Shown here: positions 31,395 to 41,367 of the stretch, in pieces
Layout of the letters: each line of letters opens with the position of its first letter
Position numbering within the stretch: the first letter of the stretch is position 1
Assembly: GCA_031763025.1 (NCBI GenBank)
Contig: JASSKH010000050.1
Location: 620,001 to 684,000, forward strand
Reading direction: 5' to 3'
Length of the DNA stretch: 64,000 nt
Origin: Macrocystis pyrifera
Taxonomy: Eukaryota > Sar > Phaeophyceae > Laminariales > Laminariaceae
Translations under genes and position numbers: made by a program
Notes under the pieces: model-generated
Databases searched by the model: none
The model's input: only the letters and a program-made list of their open reading frames with translations
Told to the model about the DNA's origin: nothing

Positions 31395-32047
31395 AAAGGG
31401 GTAACCAATCGCCTGCTACCTAATGTAATCCTTGTTCTAATTGTCTGCAAACCCCACCGAGAACCACGAGCCATGAAGCCAGCCTTGCTGCGGGCTCCAA
31501 ATTTCAAAACCCAAACCAGGCATCCCATTGGCCGATTGAAATTGTACGCATTGGCCCGACCCATGCCGGAGGCCGCTCGCTTTTTCTATATGGGTGGTAT
31601 GCGAATTATGTCAGTTATAAAGCCAGCATAGCCACTGGTATCTGTACCAACAACGAACTGACCCTAAATCGACCGATAGCAATCTCGTAGAAGGCACGGC
31701 ACGTTATTCTGGGGATGGATCGTTGATGTGCACGTGGTCGGTGGTTTCGTCATTTCGGTAGTCGTTTTTCTTCCGAGGCTAGTCCTTCCGGTCCCCCTTG
31801 GTTGGAGGTTTCCGGTTTTTCGAAAGCTGTTTTCCCTCCTGGGAAATACCGTTTGTGTCCCCCGGGTTGTCCATGGCTTCAGTAGGCGTTTTCACTAAGA
31901 TGTTGGGCCGCTCGCGTCCCTTCGTTTAGGGTTTCCGTTCATTCAGTAGATATTTTTGTTCTCGCCCCCTGCCGTTTTTATCCCCTGTTTGGGGGCTCCC
32001 CGGCTGGATGGCGTTGCTGCAGACCAACCGTTGTCCCGAAAACCAGT
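31395..32047. other. No recognised feature
   Basis: From 31740 the sequence becomes rich in TTTCCG/TTTTCC pyrimidine runs. No coding motif. Confidence 0.4.
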
Positions 32048-32384
32048 AGTGGACAAACCTTGATAGTAGATCTTCCTGGGGTAGCTAATTAGGCACTCTG
32101 ATTGGCTAGGGGTATGTTTTACGCGGCTTAATCAACTTTCGAGTCTTTCCCAGCCACAGCATCCCGAGTCATCCCGAGTCAACCTAGAGTCTTCCCAAGC
32201 TCAGCATCCGCGCCGGCCGAGCCAACCTAGAGTCTTAACAAGCACAGCATCCCAGCACTGACCACTGGCATAGGGTTAGGGTTAGGGTTAGGGTTAGGGT
32301 TAGGGTTAGGGTTCGGGTCGGAGGGTCGGCTTCAGGCGTCCAACACAAAACCCCCATAAAGATCTACTATCAAGGTCTGTCCAC
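32048..32384. mobile_element. Inverted-repeat element carrying satellite and telomeric repeats
   Basis: Inverted repeats of 26-27 bp (32048-32074 and 32359-32384; TTGATAGTAGATCTT against AAGATCTACTATCAA) bound about 285 bp. Inside are three units of a ~45 bp satellite (32130-32265; CAACCTAGAGTCTT, AGC.CAGCATCC) followed by a TTAGGG tract. No protein is encoded. It could be a telomere-capped break repaired in place, or a foldback element. Confidence 0.6.
32271..32317 (+). repeat. Interstitial telomeric tract (TTAGGG)n
   Basis: One partial and six perfect TTAGGG units, then TTCGGG. Telomere-type repeat of many eukaryotes including stramenopiles; here it is internal, with unique sequence on both sides. 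Confidence 0.9.
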
Positions 32385-34570
32385 CCCTCCCCGAAAACTG
32401 AACTTACAATCCTGGGATACGAATGACTGACTGTTTGAGTGGAAGCAACAAAAAAAAATGGTGCCCATCAGGCAATGGGCACGAAGGGTTTGAACGAAGC
32501 CGAAGTCGAAAGGGGTAATGCGCAGTGAAAGTACCTGAGGAGAGGGCGCGCACACCTACAGCACGCAATCCTTGGGCCTTGTCCGTTAGACCTTGGTCGA
32601 CAGGTCATTGTGGAAGCTCAGATGTATCCCAGTTCTATTGCAGTGATGCAACCCCGAGACAACTGCTCTCTCAATGACGAATTGGGAGAGAAATGGAAGT
32701 GATACGTGGGACAGCTGAGTGAGCCGGGAATGGCCGTTTTCGCTTTACACACCAGGCGGTGGTGTTCTTTGAGGAGCTGCGGTCTGTCTGGAGCGCTTCC
32801 AGGCAAGTGAAACAAGTCCACCTGGCCAGGTTGGGACTACGAGTACAAGTTTGTAGTAGGGTTTAGACCTTACCAATCTTGGGCTCCATTTTTGCTTTAG
32901 GCCTCACGCAGGTTCACTTAGCCTTTGTTGCATACCAGGTACCAGGTACCTGGTATTCTCTTCATGAGTTAGAGAAGGCTGTTGTACACACAGGCAGACT
33001 AGAGGCTGCAGTACTTCTACTTGCTACAGTAGTATGTACTAGACCAAGGGCAGCAAACGCGCCTGGGGCTAGTCGTGAACTACTGCTGGCCCTGCTGTGC
33101 TCGACTTGTAATACGGAGCGCTTGAAGGTGATGTTCCTCGAGCTCTCTCTGCTAAATTTCTTACTGCGACGTACTACGAAACAACTTTAACTTTGTACTT
33201 TTGGTCCGCACTTGAGAACTACGCTCAAGAAATCGAGGCTGAGTGCTTCACGAAAAAATAAGAAACTCGGTGTTAGAAATTAAGCTCAACTTGACCAACA
33301 AGATAGGGAAGTAGACATATACGAAGCACCAGCGATCGATATCCACCCGGGATAAGGAGAGCATGGAAAATGTAGCCGAGGAAAAAAAAGATTTTGAGAG
33401 CGCAGCGAGACGAGAAACTGTCCTATAGAACATGCAGCGGTTGATGAGAGCCTAGCATATAAGAAACTGCCGTGTTAGAAATGAGCCGGTTGCACAGAAC
33501 CTGTTAAGAAAGAAACCTTACAATTTCAGACATAACAGGTGTCGATGGTATGTGCGTCGTATACTCTAAGGCATTGAGCCTCGACGCCAGAGGTCTGACT
33601 TATGTGACGACGATGTTGTTCTGTGAGGTGGCGGAAGTTTCTCTACGCGCCACCGGAGGCGGTTCTCCGATCGCGTGCAATCGTCGTGTTCATGCGTCCC
33701 GTAAGCGTTGTTGATGGCCGCATGGAGAAACCACTACGCAACACGCCATACGATTTTGTTGTATCTATTTACGCAGGTGTGTAAAGTCATACGCGGGTGC
33801 GTAAAGTCGCGAGGTGGTCTGTGGCCAAGCTTCTCTTCCGCGTCTTCAAGCAGAACGATGCATCGGAGGGGCTCATGGACCGAGAGAGGGAAACGGAAGG
33901 TGACACTCAGGTGGAATTCTACACAACGTGTTTGCCCCATTTTTAATGTAGTGCTTGCGTAGTGTTCCCTCGGTCGAATTTGGTGTAGACTCTTTTATTT
34001 CATACTCCAACTCCCGTTTGTCTTTGTGTAGGTGAACAAAAGAGCGGCTACTATTTTTCTCCTTCTCCTGTCTCCCCCTTTCGCACCCCTTCCACCCCCC
34101 CTTCCGAGAACTGCGCTTTCTTACCAAATAAACACACCCCTGTTTTATAGCAACGTATTGTTAAGCAGGTCAAGAGCCCAGGGACTTTGACAAGGTAAAT
34201 TATCTTGGTAGTGGGTCAGCGGACTGTTGAACGCAACAGCCGAGTTGGCGGCAAGTACTACGTAGTCAGCGTGGAAGTTCAGCCGTAGGGCTCTGATCTC
34301 TACACCTTCCATGGCGCCGTGGTAAATACCCACTTCAAGGCCGGGGACCAAAAGGTGAGAAGTACGCAGGGTGCCCGTTGAACAGCAACGCTGTGAAAGC
34401 TTTCTTACATCGTTTTCATTGCATGGCGGGTGTTTTGCTATGTTTTACTCTTGTTGCCGCTGTTGGGGAAATGTTTCTGAACTTTCAGTTGGTCTCCGCA
34501 GTAGATCGTTGACGCCGGCAATTTGAATAAACGCGTCATACGGACTTGTTTGTAGTTCTTGTGATTGCGT
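32385..34570. other. No recognised gene
   Basis: Several short open frames exist but none has a motif. A palindromic patch lies at 32937-32960 (ACCAGGTACC repeated). Pyrimidine-rich sequence at 34060-34120. Confidence 0.4.
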
Positions 34571-34770
34571 TCGCCATCCGACAATGTGCGGCATGAGCTT
34601 CAACGTTGAACACTGAGAAACACGACAATCCCCGAAAAAGGAAACCAAGGGAAACCAAAACAAAATGGAAATATATGCACGTGGTCTTACTCCTTCCTCT
34701 GCTATTACTGCTTAACCTCTATCTAAATCTTTAACTGTCCTTGCTCCTTCCTTCTGAGTACATTTTCGTT
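34571..34770 (+). repeat. Dispersed ~180 bp repeat, copy 1
   Basis: Shares GACAATGTG, GGCATGAGCTTCAAC, CACTC/CACTG, CCCCGAAA and CTTGCTCCTTCCTTCT with 60240-60410 in the same orientation. The + strand reads MCGMSFN here and MCSMSFN in the other copy, so it may derive from a coding exon. Confidence 0.5.
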
Positions 34771-36870
34771 TGCGATCGTTAAAGAGGACAAGGACTTCAT
34801 GCTCCTGGGATTCATGCCGCATGCTAGATTCTTGCTCTTGTCATGGACGGAACGCTCCGTATTGCTGCAACGGCTAGGGACAAGCGGCGGCGTGCATGCA
34901 CGGATGTTGGGACTGAGATTAGTACGGGGGGGGTGGGAGCGGCGGCAGGATCGGTTACGGGGGCGGGAGCAGGCGTGGCGCTGAGAGTGGCCTCTCCAGT
35001 CAGTCGAGACCTTTGCAGAGGGTGGTGTGGGGAGAAACGCGGCGGGGGCAGGGGCGGGGGTGGTGGCGGGAGCTGAGGCTTTGCAATCCAGCCTACCCAA
35101 GCCCACGGAACGGATGGTCTTGGACATAGCATGGGGGGAAGCTCCGGGTAGTGTAGAGGGTTTACATCCATCTGAACTTTGCAGGCGATGTCGGTTGGGT
35201 ATTGGCTGCTTGAATGCTGTACATAGAAAATTAAAGGTATGCCAGTACTATGTATATGCCCAATGAGCTTGTTGTGATGCGTTTTAAATCGCTTGTTTGT
35301 GGGTATGTGATGCATAGGAAGGGACGCGGCATGTTGTTCCTGTTTTGATTCGTTCTAGCGGGTAGTTCTTGCGGGTATTGTTACTAGTTGGATGATATCT
35401 GGTATGTGCTTTTGTCGATTACGCGTGTTTTTATTTATTCGTTGTTCGGGTGTTTGGCGTTCACTCTTATGCCGTGCTGTTTCGTTGTGATGATTAATGT
35501 ACGGTATTGTATACGTAGCTCTTACCCTGCTACGACTATGTGTACTACTGTTGTGCAGAATGTGTTCATTTGTGTGTACGCGTGTATCTGTTGCAGGGAG
35601 TACAATGCCGTTTGAGAATAGAGGCACTGTTTGTTCCATGGAAGTAGGATCTACGCTTTGTCGGACGGCGAACGAACCACCTGGTCACACTAGTATACTG
35701 CTGTGACGAGTTAACGCCGAGGGAGAGCAGCGACCAAGGCCGTTGTTTGCCTTTGGCTTGAACGCCTCCTCATAGCGGGGTGCGCGAGGCTTCCACTATT
35801 TAGTTATTGACTGCTGTTGTGTGTCTGTCAGTGTGCTCGTTTGTCCGTGCCGGAAGATAAACTGCGTCCATGCCTTGTTTTTATCAGTGCGACACCTCCA
35901 GAGCACCGGTTCCAACGAATGCCGGTTGCGCAGAAGCAGGCATGCACACGGTAGCCCGTGGGCGTGGTTTTCTTTCAAACTCTCCCGGGGTTGGACACCG
36001 CCGTGTTCAGTTTTATATCATACTTAAATTGATTATGTCATGTGGCTACGGATGCATAGCAGCGCAGCAGCTTTTCTGCGGGGGGGGGGGGGGGGGGGGA
36101 CTATTATCATATTGATTGTACTCCTCCTCCTGCGTCTTTTAGTGCTATGAGAAAAAAACTACGACCTACTGCTAATCATACTCTACGCGTACTGTACATA
36201 TGAAACGTGCTCCTGTGTAATACTCGCGGAGGAAAGTATTTTCTGCTAGAAATGCTACCACTACTCTTGTTACTGCTACTATAGGCGTACCTACCGTCGT
36301 ATTTTTCACTACGGTTGAGTGTAGGCATTACCACAGCATTATTATTAACAGTGCACCACCACTATTACCACTTCCGCTTCTAGTACTGCTGTACCTACGA
36401 CTACTGACCAAAACAGGGCGATGATGGACCCTCTTTGATAATATTTCCCCTGGTACAACACGCAGGCAAACCTACAGCACAAGAGTGGAGTGTTGCAGGA
36501 GTACTGCTACTGCTGTACGACGTTGTAACCAGCCCTGAAGCGCATACTACAGCAAATCCATGCTACGGCGGTGTTTCGAGAGTTAGTCGTGTTTTGCTTC
36601 GTGCAAAAGCGTATTGCACAGCAACACACAATATAGTACACGCAGACACAAGTCTGAACACAGGTCTGCACACAACTGGGCCACTTTGCCCCAGCGAAGG
36701 ACACGAGGTCAGGCCTGGCAAGAACCCACGAAGTGTGGCAGTTGAGAGTTTTTTTGGGCCCTATATCATACGACGATATCCAGTGTGATGGGCATTTCGT
36801 AATTTTCCTAATATTCGGCGATTATGAAAACAATCGCTGGAGAAATTGTAAGTATCATATTAGAGAAAAT
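34771..36870. other. No recognised gene; GC-rich patch and G-tract
   Basis: 34910-35080 is a GGGGGCGG-type GC-rich patch; the proline- or glycine-rich frames across it are compositional. A G-tract of about 20 lies at 36080-36100. Many short GTAC/CTACTG words lie at 36240-36420. No domain seen. Confidence 0.4.
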
Positions 36871-36879
36871 GGGCAAAAT

Positions 36880-37368
36880 GGTCATGTGCCTACACCCACT
36901 CTACGGCTGCCTCGTTGTCGCCCCGCAATAACACACAATCCCTCATTTCGAACGGACTTTCAGCACAGAGACGAGAACCCATGCAGAAACCACCATGCCC
37001 AGCAGTTCGAGGACATTAATTGATATATCGTTCTCATCTGCAACGGACTTGCTCGATCCACACAATCGAGCCCTCTCCCCTGCGTCAAGCTCGTATCGTC
37101 AGTAGACGCCAGTTTCAAGACAAAACCCCCCGACAGCGGTTTTAGATGCGTCCGAAAACAGAGTACGTCTAGGGGGGCGCTCAAGCAAATGATACATCGG
37201 AGCCGACAAGGTTCCGACGCGCGTGTCCAACCCTTCCTCAACGAACCACCTCCAAACCTCGAGGTCACCGTGGAACTCGGGTCCCAGGGCGAGACGCCGC
37301 CCGGGGTTTGCCATACGACAATCAAAATCAGCTCCGTCGGCAATGCGCGGCATACCAACCGAAGCCAA
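36880..37368 (-). pseudogene. RNase H of YR element 2
   Basis: Same frame as the RT. It contains RTLFSDASKTAVGGFC (first catalytic Asp), then a TGA at 37099-37101, then ISINVLELLGMVVSAWVL and a degraded LRGDNEAA-like segment with two stops near 36940 and 36890. The family usually continues for another ~100 residues. Confidence 0.7.
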
Positions 37369-39135
37369 CTAGCGGTTAACGAAAAAGCGCCCCGGACGAA
37401 CAGCAAAGGACACATGCATGAGAAAGCCAACTAACTGTGACACCTGCTTCGCTGAAGCGGACGCATAAGACGAGGGCCACTCCGCGAGGATATTGTGCAG
37501 CTTGAGTCGCTTATGCGACGGCAACGTAACAGTAAGCGCTTCAGTATCAATGATCCATCCCAAGACTTCGAGGTGCGTGTCCCAGTTAGTTATTTTCTTG
37601 GCTGACAAGAGGGGTAGATCGGAAACACTACGTTCGCCCAACAAGTGAAAATGGCCCGACGCCAGCGACTGTACAGCACGCAAGCAACGGCGGCCGTCCG
37701 GCCACCATTGCAACTCGACGAGAATGCCATCGTCTACGTAGTACCTCACAAACAATTTGCTTCCGGTGAGGCCTCCTGCACCAGGAAAGGGCCCACAATC
37801 ACGCGGAATAGCAACAACTTGAACTCCCCGCGGCGGGGAGAGTTCAACGTGCGAAACGGCGGCAGCCCCATGTGGGGAAACATCTGCGCCTTGAAACGTA
37901 GTGTGGGTGTGAGCGTGCTCGGGCGCAGAGGCCATCAACCCCCAAAACCCAGGACTCTTACGCCAACCAAACTGCAAGCGCAAATCCACGACAACGCGAT
38001 TGCCGAAAACGTATCCAAAGGTCGATGCGCTTGCCGGATCAACCAAAACCTGTCGAAAGGCGTCTTTAACGTCCACACGACACAACAGGATCCGAGCGCG
38101 AATACCGTGCGTCTGTCGCAAAAACAACACCCGTAAAAGCACATCACGAAGCACGTGTCCGAGCTCGCACGATGGCGCGGAGTCAAAGTCAGTGTCACCG
38201 TTAACACTGGTTCGACCATCCCCGCGCGCAAACGTGAGATCGTGAATAATCCTTAACTTGGGTTCGAGAACGACGCTCAGCGGTGAAATGTGAATACCCT
38301 GGATCTCGTCTGCAAATCGCAATTCAAACACCACCGCTCGGCCGTGCACAATGTCTGCGCATATCTTATCATGAATGGCCACAGTATGCATGGCAACGCC
38401 CGTGTGATTACCATACGCGAGTTCAGTGGTCAAATCCCCCCACCGTGCGACGCAAACAGGCGCGCCTGGCGCCAGCACACGAAGCAACAAAGAAATACGG
38501 GGGAATTTCTTGAACTCACCAAACCAGTGCTGTACGACGGCAACGTTAGTACATGAAGCGAACAATGAAGCGCCGATGGTGGACAGGAAAAGAGGAACAC
38601 TGCCTTGACACTGTCGCAAGAGTGAGGAGCTGAGCGAAGCGACTTGATCGAGGCTCGCTGAGCCTCGCCCAGATACTGCCTGCGCCACTACCTCCCGAGC
38701 GGCAATCCACGCATCTACCTCATCTGTGATCGCATCCAAACGCACGTCACCGACCGCACCCTGCACGCACACCGTGTCAACGGACCCATCACCCTGCACA
38801 CACACCGTGTCACCGGGCAAATAACTCCCACTCACGCCCATACCCGTACCTTGGTTCGAGAAGGGAGCCGAACCCGGAGTCACAGCAACGCGATCTCGCC
38901 CGACACCGCCGTCGCCAGTCAGAGCACCTAAAGCGCGCGCGCCGACGCACCCCCCCCCTTCCTTCGTGGGTTGCCAGCCGAGTCCCAGCTCCGCCGCTGG
39001 CGACAAGCGCCGTCGCCGCTCCACCGCCTGCCCGCCCGCGCCGCCGACGCACCCCCCAGTGTTGGCCCAACCGACAGGAAGGGCCCGTGTCTTCATCTCG
39101 AACCAGAACCGCCACCTGCCCCGGCCCCCCCGCAA
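37369..39135 (-). CDS. pol: Reverse transcriptase (pol) of YR element 2
   Basis: 588 codons without a stop. The first ~190 residues are a low-complexity Gly/Arg/Ala region with a doubled GDTVCVQG-type segment. The RT follows: RIIHDLTFA (fingers), LCRVDVKDAFRQVLVDP (motif A, catalytic Asp), FGWRKSPGFWGLM (motif B), VRYYVDDGILVE (YVDD, 37729-37740), VLGWIIDTEALTVTLP (thumb side), and VSQLVGFLMHVSFAVRPGRFF. All active-site residues are present. The frame ends with a TAG, after which RNase H continues in frame. It overlaps gag by 43 bases in another frame, which would suit translational frameshifting, though an unmarked start is also possible. Confidence 0.75.
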   Translation of the reverse strand: MRGGRGRWRFWFEMKTRALPVGWANTGGCVGGAGGQAVERRRRLSPAAELGLGWQPTKEGGGCVGARALGALTGDGGVGRDRVAVTPGSAPFSNQGTGMGVSGSYLPGDTVCVQGDGSVDTVCVQGAVGDVRLDAITDEVDAWIAAREVVAQAVSGRGSASLDQVASLSSSLLRQCQGSVPLFLSTIGASLFASCTNVAVVQHWFGEFKKFPRISLLLRVLAPGAPVCVARWGDLTTELAYGNHTGVAMHTVAIHDKICADIVHGRAVVFELRFADEIQGIHISPLSVVLEPKLRIIHDLTFARGDGRTSVNGDTDFDSAPSCELGHVLRDVLLRVLFLRQTHGIRARILLCRVDVKDAFRQVLVDPASASTFGYVFGNRVVVDLRLQFGWRKSPGFWGLMASAPEHAHTHTTFQGADVSPHGAAAVSHVELSPPRGVQVVAIPRDCGPFPGAGGLTGSKLFVRYYVDDGILVELQWWPDGRRCLRAVQSLASGHFHLLGERSVSDLPLLSAKKITNWDTHLEVLGWIIDTEALTVTLPSHKRLKLHNILAEWPSSYASASAKQVSQLVGFLMHVSFAVRPGRFFVNR

Positions 39136-40601
39136 CCCCCACCTGGGCGGAGCACCATGGCCCGCGACCCACCAGCCTTCGCCTCCGCGCCACCTCGCAT
39201 TACCCCCGCCGGTGCCGCCGATCCACCATCGAGGAGCGCCGTAGGAGACAAGGCGTCGGACGGGGTATTAGCGTGCACGAATTTGCAGTCGGAGAACCGA
39301 CATCGGCCCGTGGACGAAACAATCCCGCACAGCGGGGCGTTCTTCTTTCTCGGCGGCCCCATCCTGGCAGGGGCGAGGCTTTGGCTCCGCTTGTATGCCC
39401 CATCCCGACTGTCGCGTGGACCTTGGAGACCTTCGACAAGCCTCAGAACGTCGCCCCCGGACGAGCAAAAGGAGAGCGTGCGACTGAAGGCAGGGACAAG
39501 CGGCGCGTCAAACACCGCGTCAGACTGAGGGGGAACGGTCAACGGACGAACTTGCTGGGCGAACCTCATCAGGTCGTTCACCCAAAGACGTAAGTCGTCG
39601 TTCACCATTTCGCTCATAACGGCCCTCGCCGTGGAGCCGAAAAGCAAAAATATGTTGCTGAGAGTGTGACGGCGAAGACCAGCAGCCGCGGATGTAAAGG
39701 AGGCGTTGACGGGTGCCAGCCGGTTCAGGCACGCGCGGTCGTCGGCGACATCCACCGAGAGTCCAGCTGTAAGAACCGCCATAAGAGCATGGCGCAAGAG
39801 ATCCAGGCGGTCCGCGACCTTCACCAGGTGGTCAACCGGTCGATCGGCACGTGGCCCATACAAGGCCACGTCAAAATTGCTGACCGCACGAAGCTGAGCC
39901 ACCACCGCCGCCGTAACATCGACGCTCTCCCCCACAAACGACTGGATATCCACGGCCGACTCGCCGAGGTTCGGGGGCAAGCGTCCCCGAAGCAGCCAGT
40001 GTTTGCGAGATGACATCTTTTTCCACGTGGCCGTGTCGTCGGTGAGCTGCTATTTCTGTACATGGCGCTCCCTCGCATCTCCGCTGTCCCGCACAGAAGG
40101 CTCACGGTCGGAACAGTTGTCAACAAACTGCTGCAGGAGCACTTCGTTGTTGGCGATCTTGGATACGCTGCTGGTGACGGCGTCCCGAAGGCCAGCCACA
40201 GGCAGGAGCACGTTGTCCAGTGTAGATTTGACGCCTAGTATATCCATGTCTATTCGGGAAAACTCGGATGCCACCTGGTTCTGCCAATGCGGAACGTCAG
40301 CCGTCGATACTGCTCCCCCCGAGGCTGCCGGCATAGATGAAGGGCCAGCCGAAGCCGCGGTGGTGGCAACAGCAGCCGCAGCGTTGGCCTGGCGAACGGA
40401 CGCAGCTTAATCTGCGGCCTGGCGTGCCTCGGCCTCGGCTATCCCAGCACGGCGTGCGTCTACCTCCGCTTGCACAGCAGCTACAGCAGCATGAGCATTC
40501 GCCTCAGCTTCTGTTTGTGCAGCAAACCTCGCAACCTGCGCTTCGCGCGCAATAGTAGCCGCACTGGCCGTGGCCTCCGGCGACTTGCTCTCGTCGGACA
40601 T
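39093..40601 (-). pseudogene. gag: Gag-like ORF of YR element 2
   Basis: A single frame runs from the ATG at 40601 to 39093, broken only by TAA (40407-40409) and TAG (40050-40052). The N-terminus is an alanine/glutamate-rich helix (AQVARFAAQTEAEANAHAAV). The centre is helical. Near residue 420 it has C-x8-C-x4-C-x3-H (CGIVSSTGRCRFSDCKFVH), a CCCH-like zinc motif that could bind RNA. A Gly/Ala-rich tail ends the frame. The start was chosen because upstream sequence is non-coding. Gag identity rests on position before RT and on the zinc motif. Confidence 0.6.
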
Positions 40602-41150
40602 CCCGAACTCAAACTAGTCTCACACCTTGGACCTGTAGCTCTGCCTAAGCTTCACTGCTCTGATACGTGGAGGTTGCGGCTACGTACCAGACAAGGTGTG
40701 TTTACCAAGGGCTACGATTCATGCTACCATGAATCACCGCAGTCATCTGATTGGCTTGAACTTCTTACGTACGTACAAAACTCACATTCTCTCATTCTTC
40801 CGAGAATATTCTGCGCGCCTATCGGTGCCCATCGTGTGCCCATTGCCCATTGTTTACTTGAAAACTCGTTATTTTATTTTTTCAGTGACCCAAAAACCCC
40901 CTCCCCGCGCAGGATCATCCCGGAACGACATCTACTTAGGCGATTGTACTGCGGACTGAAGGCCAACTATGTCAGGAGACACGTCAAGCAATGCAAAACG
41001 TGCGCTGTCAAGGGGTGTAGGGCCGAGTGTTCCAGACTAGAATCTATTTTTTTGTTGGCAGTCAAGGCATGTCAAGGCAAAGTTGCTGTCTGCCAAGGAG
41101 TCAAAATACCGTCTCTGCCATCTTCGCTCAAGGCTGACTGATACCTGATA
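40602..41150. other. Upstream flank of YR element 2
   Basis: A short hairpin CACACCTTG...CAAGGTGTG (about 40620 and 40692) lies next to the gag start and could be part of an element end. Otherwise nothing recognised. Confidence 0.35.
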
Positions 41151-41345
41151 CCGGACGGACTCGAGTTTTTCCAAGCTCAGCATCCAAGCCCGCCGCCGTC
41201 AACCTATTAACAGAGTCGTACCGAGCTCAACATCGAAACACAGACGTGGCATAGGGTTCGGAAAATCAGCTTGGATGCTGTGCTCGGAAAAAAGCTTTAC
41301 CTCGGGTAGGTTGATTTGACCGGACTCGGGTTGATTGATCCGCAT
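41151..41345. repeat. Foldback satellite with degenerate telomeric motif
   Basis: TTTTTCCAAGCTCAGCATCCAAGC (as units near 41164-41190) is repeated inverted at 41268-41300. Between them lie CAACCTA...AGAGTC and CATAGGGTTCGG. These are the satellite and telomere-like words of 32130-32317, so the two loci share one repeat family. Confidence 0.6.
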
Positions 41346-41367
41346 ACAATATTATACTCTTATTATT

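Larger units (their letters stand above)
36880..40601 (-). mobile_element. Second YR-class (DIRS/PAT/Ngaro-like) retroelement, 3' truncated
   Basis: Gag (40601-39093), reverse transcriptase (39135-37369) and RNase H (37368 to about 36880) follow in order on the minus strand. The RT and RNase H are of the type found with tyrosine recombinases, not integrases. No recombinase follows: the match ends near 36880. I found no terminal repeats. Except for single stop codons the frames are open for 3.5 kb, so it is much younger than the other elements here. Confidence 0.75.

Noticed and set aside
32271..32317. True chromosome end
   Set aside because: The TTAGGG tract is short and has ordinary sequence on both sides, including the second inverted repeat.
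34824..35315. Proline-rich 163-residue minus frame
   Set aside because: It crosses a G/C-rich low-complexity patch and has no domain or start support.
38966..39593. Proline-rich open frames on the + strand
   Set aside because: They are antisense to the gag-pol overlap region of YR element 2, which has catalytic motifs on the other strand.
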